From: Bordetella parapertussis
Lineage (GTDB): Bacteria > Pseudomonadota > Gammaproteobacteria > Burkholderiales > Burkholderiaceae_B
Direction of reading: 5' to 3'
DNA length: 41,155 bases
Assembly: GCA_945887835.1 (NCBI GenBank)
Contig: CAMCZQ010000007.1
Span: forward strand, 1 to 41,155
The notes beneath the pieces were generated by a model, which searched no databases, was not told where the DNA came from, and saw only the letters and a program-made list of their open reading frames with translations. Both the position numbers and the translations under genes were made by a program. Below, one piece after another: positions 15,740-24,087 of the stretch; position 1 is the stretch's first letter; every line of letters starts with the position of its first letter.

Positions 15740-18076
15740 TCAACTCTCGCTTAAATCCAGAACATTTCTTGCAATAATCTCACGCTGAATCTCTGAGCTT
15801 CCACCATAGATCGTCGAGGGGATCGCATTAAACAAAATGGCTGAAGGGTTCATGGCGGGGTAATTTGGGTCAAACGAAAACGCCATTGATCCAGCCTCTT
15901 GCGAATACTCGTATAGCGTTAAGCAAATTCGTTGGTACACCTCGGTACCCCAAATTTTCAATAAAGAGACACTTTGAGGGATCGTCTCACCTCTTTTCGC
16001 AATCTCAGCAAAACCGCTATAAGCCGCAGCCTGATCTGCGACATCAAGTCGTAACTCTGCATACTTGGCCGCAAACATCTTGTCAGAAAACAAATTATGC
16101 TTTTTTGCCCATTGCTCGAGTTGACTTAAGGCGTAGCGCCCTTGTTTCGGACTACCCAAAAAAATACGCTCGAACGTCAGCAGTGTTTTGGCCATTGACC
16201 AGCCTTGATTCAACTGACCCACTAGGTTCTCAGACGGAACCCGAACATCGTTGAAAAATACTTCGCAAAACTCAGTATGACCGGCAATATCACGAATCGG
16301 TCGGATCGTAATTCCTGGGGTCGCTAAGTCAATCAGTAAAAAGCTAATGCCCGCTTGTTTCTTAGCAAGCTTATCAGTCCGCACCAATGCAAACACATGC
16401 GTTGCATCTTGAGCAAGGGTGGTCCATATTTTTTGTCCGTTCACCACGAACGTTGTCCCATCAAGAACGGCTTCTGTCCTGAGCGAGGCCAAATCCGAAC
16501 CCGCGCCAGGCTCTGAATAGCCTTGACACCAACGATGTTCTGCCGAGAGAATTTTGGGAAGAAACTTTTGTTGCTGTTCAGGAGTGCCGTGCTGAATCAA
16601 CAGTGGGCCAACCATGACACTGCCCATGTCCATCACACGAGCCACGCCATACTTTTCTTGCTCTTCAACAAAAGCAATCAGTTTATCGGGTGCGAGCCCC
16701 ATACCACCAAACTGCTTGGGCCAAGCCGGAGCCAGCCATCCTTGCCTCGAAAGTGTGTCTGTCCAATCTTTGATTTCATCCCAATGGAGACGTCGCTGAA
16801 TATTTCGCATCGACTCAGGATAATGTTGACGGTAAAACCGACGCAAGGTACTTCTAAACTCTTGGTCAGATAACTGATTCCAGTCTGCCTCTTGAGGTAC
16901 GGGAGCAGCGAGATCGGTTTCAACTTCAGTGATCTCGGGCGGCAATTGCTCTAAATAGCGGGTTCGATGACTCGCAGCACCCCCAAGCCATGATGACAAA
17001 AACATAGCGCGTTTTAGATATAAGCCGATATTGCATTCATCGGTAAACCCAATTGCTCCATGAAATTGAATTGAACTACGAGTCACTAACAAACCCGCAT
17101 GTGCGCAACGGGCTTTTACACGACTCGCCGAAGCCGATAGACCCACCCCAGACTCGATATCAAACAATACTTCGTCTAAGCAGGCCGCAGCAATTTCGAT
17201 ATGCACATACGCCTCAACGGCGCGATGCTTAAGCGCTTGAAAGGTACCGATCGCTCGACCAAATTGCTTGCGCGTTTTAATGTATTCAAGCGTGATGTCA
17301 AAAGAACGGCGCATCACCCCTAGCAACTCTGCAGCCTGAATGACTCTAGCACAATCATTTGCTCTGTTGACTGCATCGCTCGCCTGCGCGCCGCAAAAGA
17401 GCATCTGCTCTTTTGTCAAGCGCACACGCTCAAAGATCAACGACGACAAAGAATGCCCGTCTACACAGTCATGATCGCTGATACTAACGCCTGGAGTCTG
17501 CGTGCCCACCCAGCACAATGCCGGCTGACCATCGTATCGGGCCAAGACCAACCAACCATCGGCTCCATCCGTTGGCGTTACAAAGTGCTTAGTTCCAGTC
17601 AAGATCACGCTATCGCCGTCTAACGAGACCGTGGTTTGTGTACCGTTGATTGCATCAATTTGCAGTTGACCAAGTTGCTCTTGCCAGGCCAGCCCCGCAA
17701 CGAGTTTCCCAACAATCAGGCGATCGATCAATTCACGCCGAAGAGCACTGTCGGGAGCTTGCGACAACACGACAGCAACTTGCACTGCCCCAGCGACGTA
17801 GGGTTGAGGCACAAGGTGCCGCCCCGCCTCTTCGGCAATCGCAGACATTTCGCGCAAGCCTAAACCCAAACCACCATCTGCCTCCGCAATCAAAACAGAA
17901 AACCAACCGGCGTGCGCCATTTCAAGCCACACGTCTCGATCAAAGCCAGGCTTGATGCCTCTGAGCGCGCGCGTTCTGGCAATAAAGTCGTGTCTACGTA
18001 AAAAATCTCGTGCGCTATCTCTAAAAATTTCTGATTCGCATGCCGCTGTTGTTGCTGTTGTCGTTGTTGCTGTCAT
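15740..18076 (-). CDS. Double-domain acyl-CoA dehydrogenase (two fused ACAD modules)
   Basis: A 778-residue flavoprotein containing two complete acyl-CoA dehydrogenase folds, against roughly 380-400 residues for a single one. Module 1 (about 10-375) has the FAD-contact motif RKQFGRAIGTFQALKH and HGAIGFTDECNIGLYLKR, but neither known position of the catalytic glutamate holds Glu. Module 2 (about 395-778) has SEPGAGSDLASLRTEA, NGQKIWTT and the IYGGSSEIQREI end. There Gly replaces the Glu of the usual YEG, while Glu636 in TFERIFLGSP matches the catalytic position of isovaleryl- and long-chain acyl-CoA dehydrogenases. The start follows from an ATG with upstream AAGG; longer readings add an unrelated leader. 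Residues 2-12 are a Thr/Ala run from a trinucleotide repeat. It lies 53 bases after a TctC gene. Confidence 0.9.
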   Translation of the reverse strand: MTATTTTATTAACESEIFRDSARDFLRRHDFIARTRALRGIKPGFDRDVWLEMAHAGWFSVLIAEADGGLGLGLREMSAIAEEAGRHLVPQPYVAGAVQVAVVLSQAPDSALRRELIDRLIVGKLVAGLAWQEQLGQLQIDAINGTQTTVSLDGDSVILTGTKHFVTPTDGADGWLVLARYDGQPALCWVGTQTPGVSISDHDCVDGHSLSSLIFERVRLTKEQMLFCGAQASDAVNRANDCARVIQAAELLGVMRRSFDITLEYIKTRKQFGRAIGTFQALKHRAVEAYVHIEIAAACLDEVLFDIESGVGLSASASRVKARCAHAGLLVTRSSIQFHGAIGFTDECNIGLYLKRAMFLSSWLGGAASHRTRYLEQLPPEITEVETDLAAPVPQEADWNQLSDQEFRSTLRRFYRQHYPESMRNIQRRLHWDEIKDWTDTLSRQGWLAPAWPKQFGGMGLAPDKLIAFVEEQEKYGVARVMDMGSVMVGPLLIQHGTPEQQQKFLPKILSAEHRWCQGYSEPGAGSDLASLRTEAVLDGTTFVVNGQKIWTTLAQDATHVFALVRTDKLAKKQAGISFLLIDLATPGITIRPIRDIAGHTEFCEVFFNDVRVPSENLVGQLNQGWSMAKTLLTFERIFLGSPKQGRYALSQLEQWAKKHNLFSDKMFAAKYAELRLDVADQAAAYSGFAEIAKRGETIPQSVSLLKIWGTEVYQRICLTLYEYSQEAGSMAFSFDPNYPAMNPSAILFNAIPSTIYGGSSEIQREIIARNVLDLSES

Positions 18077-18129
18077 GATTGAACAAACCTTAAACGTCAA
18101 AATATTTGCTAAACGCGTGCATAAAAAAA

Positions 18130-19098
18130 TTACTCGACTTTGATATTGCCATCGCGTACCACTTTGCCCCATTTTGCGAGATCGGCTTTAACTAGCGCGT
18201 AAAATGCTGCGGGCTCAATCAGGTCAATGGCATACCCTTGCCCCATAATCCTGCCACGTAAGTCTGCATCCTTTATTGCCGCCGACACCGCAGCATGTAA
18301 GCGCTGCAGCACGTTTGCAGGTATGCCCGAAGGACCGGCAATGCCCACCCATCCAGTGATATCGAAACCCGGCAGCCCAGCCTCAGCTATGGTCGGCACG
18401 TTTGGAATCAGACTTGAACGTGTCACACCTGTCCAACCAAGAGCCCTAACCGCACCGCTTTGTATCTGTGGCAATGCAGTTGAAATAATGTCAAAGACGT
18501 AATTAATATTGCCTGCCATGACCTCGCTAAGTGCTGCGGCACTACCCTTATACGCCACATGCTGCACATCTATCCCGGCCGAACTTTTGAGCAGTTCAGC
18601 CGCTAGATGTGCGGTTGAGCCATGCCCCGAAGATCCGTAGTTAAGTTTTCCAGGATTTGTACGCGCATAGGCAATCAACTCCGCGATAGTTTTAAATGGT
18701 AGTTTAGGATTAGCGACTAACACCAGCGAATACGTACCAACGGTCGTAATGTACGAAAAGTCTTGCAATGAGTCATATTTGAGCTTGTATAACGCGGGGT
18801 TGATTGCTTGTGTACCAACTGTAATGAGCATAATGGTGTAGCCATCTGGTGCACTACGCGCAGTCGCATCGGCTGCGATACTGCCACCTGCTCCGGGGCG
18901 ATTTTCAATGATGACCGACTGCCCAATCGTTTCTGTAAGCTTATTCGCAATCGTACGGCTTAATAAATCAATCGGCCCGCCGGCTGCAAAGGGTACCAAT
19001 AATCGTATCGGCTTAGTTGGAAAATCCTGCGCAATAGATAGCTTGCTTAGTGATAACGAAATAGCACAGAAAAACAATGCAATGATGCGAAGCAACAT
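18130..19098 (-). CDS. Tripartite tricarboxylate transporter receptor, TctC/Bug family
   Basis: A 322-residue periplasmic binding protein with signal peptide MLLRIIALFFCAISLSLS to about Ala23. The mature start FPTKPIRLLVPFAAGGPIDLLSR and the motifs IENRPGAGGSIAAD, APDGYTIML and LNYGSSGHGSTAHLAAELL are the family hallmarks. Bug proteins bind carboxylates and either feed TctAB membrane partners or act as sensors; no tctA or tctB gene is in this window. Its position between the ADP-forming acyl-CoA synthetase (103 bases upstream) and the acyl-CoA dehydrogenase suggests that it captures the acid that these enzymes degrade. Confidence 0.93.
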   Translation of the reverse strand: MLLRIIALFFCAISLSLSKLSIAQDFPTKPIRLLVPFAAGGPIDLLSRTIANKLTETIGQSVIIENRPGAGGSIAADATARSAPDGYTIMLITVGTQAINPALYKLKYDSLQDFSYITTVGTYSLVLVANPKLPFKTIAELIAYARTNPGKLNYGSSGHGSTAHLAAELLKSSAGIDVQHVAYKGSAAALSEVMAGNINYVFDIISTALPQIQSGAVRALGWTGVTRSSLIPNVPTIAEAGLPGFDITGWVGIAGPSGIPANVLQRLHAAVSAAIKDADLRGRIMGQGYAIDLIEPAAFYALVKADLAKWGKVVRDGNIKVE

Positions 19099-19201
19099 GA
19101 CGTCTCCTTATTTTTTTAGCGTGCGGCCCGTCTTATGCAGGTTTATAAAATTTAACACACTCGCAATGGTCAAGCGCTACGACATGAATCGACGACTTCA
19201 A

Positions 19202-21328
19202 TTACTCTTCATCAAGCTCAATGACTGCATCCAGAGCAAGTGCGCCTTTCCCTTTTGATCGCAACAAAATCGGATTGATATCGACAGACCTTAACCGAGG
19301 CCCCGCCTGCGCTGCAAACACCGATAAGCGCGCCAGCGCCGTAGCCGCGGCTGTAATATCTGCAGGCGGACGACCGCGAGCCCCCTGCAGTAGCGACACT
19401 CCTTTAAGCGCCCAAATCATCTCTTTAGCCACATCAACGCCAAAGGGACACCTACGCAGTGACACATCCTGAAAAACATCGACAAAGATACCGCCTAGCC
19501 CCACTACCGCGATAGGCCCAAAGACAGGGTCTTGCTGTATACCCATAATGCACTCAACTCCTGAGCTTACTTGCTTTGCCACGAGCACTCCATCCACAAC
19601 AAGCTCAGGGCCAAGCGCTTGATGTACGCGTTTGAGTATAAGCGCATAGGCCCGACGAACTTCAACATCGTTGTCTACCCCAACGATCACCCCACCTATA
19701 TCTGATTTATGCAAGATATCGGGAGAGACAATTTTCAAGACAACCGGGTAACCGAGAGATCGAGCAGCTTGAACAGCTTTTTCTGGCTCATTACAAAGAA
19801 CTTCTGGAGCCGAGACAATACCAGCGGCTGCGTATAACAGCTGTTTACTTTCAATTTCATTTGGCGTCTTTTGCGGCAAGACGAAGGGCTCGATTTCTGG
19901 TGGTTTAAGAAATTTTCGTTTTGCAAAGGCGCGGCCAAAACGCCCCATAGCTTCTATAGCATAGACTGCACGATTTGGATCTTCAAAGACAGAGAACCCA
20001 TCTTTTTCATACTCATCAATTTGCTCTGGTGACCCAAGCAATGAGAGTACAAACATACGGTCCTTGTGCTTAGCACGAACAATGTTCATCTGCTCTCGCA
20101 AACGACTCGCCACACTGGGAGCACCGCCGGCGTACGTAAAGAAACCAAGAATTGAACTATAGTTACCTTCGGAGACTAGCGTGTCAGTGAACTGGCTAAT
20201 CAACGACATATCGTTAACATATTGCGCCGTGACATCGACTGGATTGCGAGGCGCCGCATACGGTAGCAAAGCAAGTAGCTTCTTTTGCGAGTCGATTGGC
20301 ATTTCAGGCATAGCTAAACCCACTGCTTCTGCTGCATCAGAAATAATGACCCCCGCACCGCCACTCAGAGTGATGACACCAAGAGTATTATTCGCTGGGA
20401 AAATCCCGCGAACGGCCAGCCGTGTGACATCCATCATTTGCTCAGTCGACTGTACACGCACCACACCGAACTCACTCAATACTGCATCGACTACACGATC
20501 ATCTCCAGCGATTGAGGCAGTGTGTGACTGCGCAGCCGAACTACCCACAACACTTGTGCCAACCTTCATCATGATGACTGGCTTACGGGCCTTGCGCGCC
20601 GCTTCAAGACCGGCAATCAAACTCTCAGCGCGTTTGATGCCCTCTGAGTACACCATAATGACTCGCGTCAACGGATCGTGAGCGGCCGCTAACAACATAT
20701 CACCTACAGTCAGATCTGCCTCATTACCCGTCATAATGACCGACGAAATACCAATATTATTTTGAGTCGCAACAACCAATAAATGCCCCCCGTAAGCACC
20801 TGACTGGCTAATAATGGCAACGCTACCCGGCTTAGGATACCCTAGCTCAACAGCACTAAGAAAGGTTGCATAAAAATGTTTGCGTGGGTTAATCAAACCC
20901 AACGCATTCGGGCCAATTAATCTCATACCGTACGAGCTGGCCACCTCAACAAGTTCTTTCTGCGCGCGTGCGCCGTTTTCATCCATTTCTGCAAAACCAG
21001 AGCTGCAGACAATCGCCGCTGGTGTCCCTAAAATGGCTAACGAGCGCACCGCCGCAAGCGTCAGCGAAGCGGGCACAATCACCATCGCGATGTCGGGCGC
21101 CTCAGGCAGTGCTTCAATACTCGGCACACTCGGCAACCCCTGAATCGTTTTTCGATTAGGGTTGACTGGATATATTTTGCCTTGATAGCCTTGCCTCAAC
21201 ATATAGGCAATAGGTCGCCCACCGAGTCGATTGGGATCATCTGAGGCGCCAACAATCGCAATGGAGCGAGGATTCAAGATTCTGCGTAATTGAGCCTTAT
21301 TAAATTTCTGGTCAATTGAAGGCGACAT
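19202..21328 (-). CDS. ADP-forming acyl-CoA synthetase (NDP-forming CoA ligase)
   Basis: A 708-residue fused-subunit member of the acetate-CoA ligase (ADP-forming)/Pat-like group. Order of domains: CoA-binding Rossmann domain (about 17-145, SIAIVGASDDPNRLGGRP and MRLIGPNALGLINP), succinyl-CoA-ligase-like flavodoxin domain (about 165-310) with the phospho-His candidate His269 in AAQSHTAS, then an ATP-grasp domain (about 475-708) with YPVVLKIVSPDILHKSDIGG and FGPIAVVGLGGIFVDVFQD. It forms an acyl-CoA from a carboxylic acid at the cost of ATP to ADP and phosphate. The same-strand TctC and acyl-CoA dehydrogenase genes follow, and a divergent crotonase lies 310 bases away, consistent with an acid-activation and beta-oxidation-like module. 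Confidence 0.9.
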   Translation of the reverse strand: MSPSIDQKFNKAQLRRILNPRSIAIVGASDDPNRLGGRPIAYMLRQGYQGKIYPVNPNRKTIQGLPSVPSIEALPEAPDIAMVIVPASLTLAAVRSLAILGTPAAIVCSSGFAEMDENGARAQKELVEVASSYGMRLIGPNALGLINPRKHFYATFLSAVELGYPKPGSVAIISQSGAYGGHLLVVATQNNIGISSVIMTGNEADLTVGDMLLAAAHDPLTRVIMVYSEGIKRAESLIAGLEAARKARKPVIMMKVGTSVVGSSAAQSHTASIAGDDRVVDAVLSEFGVVRVQSTEQMMDVTRLAVRGIFPANNTLGVITLSGGAGVIISDAAEAVGLAMPEMPIDSQKKLLALLPYAAPRNPVDVTAQYVNDMSLISQFTDTLVSEGNYSSILGFFTYAGGAPSVASRLREQMNIVRAKHKDRMFVLSLLGSPEQIDEYEKDGFSVFEDPNRAVYAIEAMGRFGRAFAKRKFLKPPEIEPFVLPQKTPNEIESKQLLYAAAGIVSAPEVLCNEPEKAVQAARSLGYPVVLKIVSPDILHKSDIGGVIVGVDNDVEVRRAYALILKRVHQALGPELVVDGVLVAKQVSSGVECIMGIQQDPVFGPIAVVGLGGIFVDVFQDVSLRRCPFGVDVAKEMIWALKGVSLLQGARGRPPADITAAATALARLSVFAAQAGPRLRSVDINPILLRSKGKGALALDAVIELDEE

Positions 21329-21530
21329 GTTTGATCACTAATGAAGAGTGCTGCGTATGGCGAGACCGCTTCAAGCAGTCGACGCACCGTTTGTCTTTCT
21401 ATCCAGCCAAATCCGAACGACGAACGCTGCGTTCTATCTCAGATCAAGCTTCATGTATTTGCTGCGCCTCAACTCAAGTGACGTCGCTTCAAACATTTTT
21501 AGCAAACTTAAGAATTTCACAGTACCATTA

Positions 21531-21572
21531 AACCTTATTATTTAACAAGACTCACAAGCAACAACCTTATTA
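21531..21572 (+). repeat. Direct repeat AACCTTATTA, 32 bases apart
   Basis: AACCTTATTA occurs at 21531-21540 and again at 21563-21572. The spacing of 32 bases is about three helical turns, so both copies would face the same side of the DNA, as paired operator half-sites often do. No regulator gene is nearby. Confidence 0.5.
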
Positions 21573-21597
21573 GTAAATAAGGCTAGCGAACTAGCCT
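21565..21597 (+). promoter_or_regulatory. Two overlapping, mutually exclusive hairpins in crotonase leader
   Basis: First stem: CCTTATT (21565-21571) pairs with AATAAGG (21576-21582). Second stem: AGGCTAG (21580-21586) pairs with CTAGCCT (21591-21597) around a CGAA loop. Bases 21580-21582 belong to both stems, so an RNA can form only one fully at a time. A T-run (21605-21610) follows shortly, giving the second hairpin some terminator character. The structure ends about 40 bases before the crotonase start. Confidence 0.5.
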
Positions 21598-21638
21598 CAC
21601 AAAATTTTTTAAAAAAATAAATTTCTTCGGAGACAAAC

Positions 21639-22415
21639 ATGCTGAATTTCACTCAAATTAAATACGATGTTATCGGTCACGTCGCGGTCGTAAGTTTGAA
21701 CTATCCGCCCGTAAACGCTTTTTCTAAAATGTTGAGTGATGACTTGACTGCCGTTCTTGACTTCATTTCAGAAACAGATGCGGTGCGCTCAGTAGTCCTA
21801 ACTGGCGAAGGAAAAATATTTTGTGCCGGAGCAGATTTGAAGGGCCGCGCAAATGTGATTAAAGGCCCTGGTGATATGCCTGCCCATATGCGTCGCTCTA
21901 GAGAATGTTTTCACGCGATCAGAGAGTGCGCTAAGCCTGTCGTGGTCGCACTCAATGGTCCTGCGCTTGGCGCTGGACTCGCCATTGCCGCCTCTGGCGA
22001 CATCTTGATCGCTTCTGAAAAAGGGAGTCTGGGCTTGCCTGAGATTGATGTTGGATTGTTGGGCGGGGGCAGCCATGCTGCAAGGCTCTTCCCTCACTCA
22101 ATGTTACGTCAGATGATGTTGACCGGTTATCGCGTACCCGCCAGTGAGCTGTACCGCTTAGGTGTAGTAACCCAAGTGACCACACCAGAGCAATTAATGC
22201 CGGCGGCACTTGAGCTTGCGAATAATATTGCAAGTAAAAGCCCTCTGTCGATTCGACTTGCTAAGCAAACGCTCAATGCGATTGAAGATATGAGCCTGCG
22301 TGACGGCTACCGGTACGAGCAAGATATGACTGCAGCGATCGCAAATACTGCAGATGCAAAAGAAGCACAAAAAGCATTCTTAGAGAAGCGAACTGCAGTA
22401 TTTGTTGGCCGTTGA
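21639..22415 (+). CDS. Enoyl-CoA hydratase/isomerase family protein
   Basis: A 258-residue crotonase. The oxyanion-hole segments are FCAGADLKGR (61-70) and ALNGPALGAG (104-113). Of the two hydratase glutamates, the first position is Ala115, while the second is kept as Glu135 in LGLPEIDVGLL. One-glutamate crotonases catalyse isomerisation, hydratase-like or lyase reactions depending on subgroup, so I leave the reaction open. The C-terminal end EKRTAVFVGR is complete. It has a GGAGA ribosome-binding site and is transcribed away from the ADP-forming acyl-CoA synthetase; a joint role in degrading the same acyl-CoA is plausible but inferred. Confidence 0.88.
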   Translation: MLNFTQIKYDVIGHVAVVSLNYPPVNAFSKMLSDDLTAVLDFISETDAVRSVVLTGEGKIFCAGADLKGRANVIKGPGDMPAHMRRSRECFHAIRECAKPVVVALNGPALGAGLAIAASGDILIASEKGSLGLPEIDVGLLGGGSHAARLFPHSMLRQMMLTGYRVPASELYRLGVVTQVTTPEQLMPAALELANNIASKSPLSIRLAKQTLNAIEDMSLRDGYRYEQDMTAAIANTADAKEAQKAFLEKRTAVFVGR

Positions 22416-22781
22416 TCGTTCTGCCTAATGAATTCGCCCGCTGGGCATCGTGCATACTTTGCTAAGTGGCACCGTCCTTTGCCAAGGTAGGTGATATTAA
22501 AGCCGATTAACCTCAATGCAGCTAAGCAAGGCTCAGAATACTCAATAGTGAATCAAAATGAGCTAAGGACGGCGCTCGGTGTGTAAGTGGATCAATTCGC
22601 TGACCTCAACAAGAGATGACGATAGGCCAATTACTCTCTAATGATTGTTTTTTGAGTATGGCGGTGATATCAAACGTGGGATAGTGGCTAACAGTGAGGC
22701 TCCGCAGTTCGGAGCCAACCCACCTAATTAATCAAAGTTGCACTTCGTACTTGAAACCGCCATATATGAATTTATGATCGT
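22416..22781. other. Intergenic region between convergent crotonase and DadA-like genes
   Basis: These 366 bases hold no reading frame that resembles a protein. The one clear structure is a GC-rich hairpin at 22698-22716. The remainder shows no repeats, tRNA-like fold or promoter that I can support. Confidence 0.5.
22698..22716. terminator. Possible bidirectional terminator hairpin
   Basis: GGCTCCG and CGGAGCC form a perfect seven-base-pair stem around a five-base loop, between two convergent genes. Neither strand has a T-tract directly after it, so it may be an incomplete intrinsic terminator, an RNA 3'-end stabiliser or another kind of palindrome. Confidence 0.4.
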
Positions 22782-24041
22782 CTAGATAAACTGATTAAAA
22801 CGCTTATATGAATAAGGTAAGGGATCAATCGACAGAGGCGCACCCGTCACCATTTGAGAGATTAACTTTCCAGTCGGTGGTCCACCCGTCATTCCCCAGT
22901 GCGCATGCCCAAACGCCAGAAACAAACCTGGTATGTGGTCTACTGGACCAAGGACAGGAAGACTATCCGGCGTTGAAGGCCTAAAGCCCAGCCAATATTT
23001 TGGTTCACCCGTTTGTAACGTTGGGAAAACTCGCTTGGCCTGGGTCACAAGATTTTTCGCCCTTTGCTCATCGGGGCTTGCAGTCAACCCAGCGAACTCT
23101 ACCGTCCCAGCCGCACGCATGCCGTGCTCCATAGAGGTCAAGCCAAAGCCGCGGTTTTTAATCGACACGGGGATCTTCAAGGTAATATTTGGGGAAGGCA
23201 TCATCGCGTGATAACCGCGTTCAGTTTCGAGTGGAACTTTAATGCCGAACGGTTCAAGAAGCGCCAGGCTCCAAGCACCCGTTGCCACGACCACCTGATC
23301 CACATCATGGTTGTTGACATTTGTCATCAGCATGAAACCTCGCTGACCCGAATGTGGAATAATTTTTAAGACGCGTTCTGTCAGAACCTGACCGCCCTCT
23401 GCCACCAACAAATTACCAAGCGTTTGCACCAAGCGCTGAGGGTTAATCGTATACCCATTGTTCGGGATGAGTACCCCGCTTTTAATGTTTGGCGATATCT
23501 CGGGATACAACTGACGAATGTCATCCTCGCTCAAGGTTTCAGCCTTAATGCCATGACGCGCACAGATTGCCAATTCAGTTTGAGATTCGCTGCCTGCCCC
23601 CCCTTCCCAGATTCTGACCTGCCCGACCGTGCGAATCAGATCGTTAAAGTGCTCTGGACCAAGCAGCTCACGCCAACAGTTCATCGCCTCTTTGTGCAAG
23701 GATCGCATGGCATCCGACACCTCAAAGACCCGCGACAACCGACTGGCCTCAACCCAACGAACCAGCCAAGGCAACACTTTGGGCAGATAAGACGGGCGAA
23801 TGACTAAGGGACCTAACCGATCAAACAGCCAACCGGGCACCTTGCCCAGCATTCCCGGCAAGGCAATTGGTGCAGCCGTATCGCAGCTGATTAGGCCAGA
23901 GTTTCCGTATGACGCTGCGCTGGCTGGCGGCAAGGCATCGATCACGATCACGCGTTGACCCGCACGTTGCAAATACAGGGCGGTTGATAAACCCACCACA
24001 CCAGCACCGATCACAATCGTAGTTGAACTTGAGGTTGGCAT
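22782..24041 (-). CDS. FAD-dependent oxidoreductase, D-amino-acid dehydrogenase (DadA) type
   Basis: A 419-residue DAO-family flavoenzyme. The dinucleotide-binding motif VIGAGVVGLSTALYLQRAG starts at residue 10, followed by Asp35 (VIVID) for the ribose, and an SYGNSGLIS segment as in DadA proteins. The C-terminal FAD region has GFRPSTPDSLPVLGP and FAFGHAHWGMTGGPPTGKL, normal for the family. Such enzymes oxidise the C-N bond of amino acids, releasing keto acid and ammonia and passing electrons to the respiratory chain. It follows the Pot-type permease by 46 bases, so it probably acts on what that importer brings in. D-amino acids, opines or N-substituted amino acids are all possible. Confidence 0.85.
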   Translation of the reverse strand: MPTSSSTTIVIGAGVVGLSTALYLQRAGQRVIVIDALPPASAASYGNSGLISCDTAAPIALPGMLGKVPGWLFDRLGPLVIRPSYLPKVLPWLVRWVEASRLSRVFEVSDAMRSLHKEAMNCWRELLGPEHFNDLIRTVGQVRIWEGGAGSESQTELAICARHGIKAETLSEDDIRQLYPEISPNIKSGVLIPNNGYTINPQRLVQTLGNLLVAEGGQVLTERVLKIIPHSGQRGFMLMTNVNNHDVDQVVVATGAWSLALLEPFGIKVPLETERGYHAMMPSPNITLKIPVSIKNRGFGLTSMEHGMRAAGTVEFAGLTASPDEQRAKNLVTQAKRVFPTLQTGEPKYWLGFRPSTPDSLPVLGPVDHIPGLFLAFGHAHWGMTGGPPTGKLISQMVTGAPLSIDPLPYSYKRFNQFI

Positions 24042-24087
24042 GAGAGGCCCCCTTTAATATTGAAAAATACTCGATTAATTCAAAAAT

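Larger units (their letters stand above)
21329..21638. promoter_or_regulatory. Divergent intergenic region with direct repeats and alternative hairpins
   Basis: A 310-base gap between the outward-facing acyl-CoA synthetase and crotonase genes. The half near the synthetase shows no coding signal that I trust. The half near the crotonase is AT-rich and holds a 10-base direct repeat (21531 and 21563) and two overlapping inverted repeats (21565-21597), described separately. Just before the crotonase start comes CGGAGACAAAC, a clear ribosome-binding site. Confidence 0.55.

Noticed and set aside
20181-20681. 166-codon plus-strand frame
   Set aside because: Fully antisense to the acyl-CoA synthetase gene; composition is a mirror of that gene's codon use and shows no domain.
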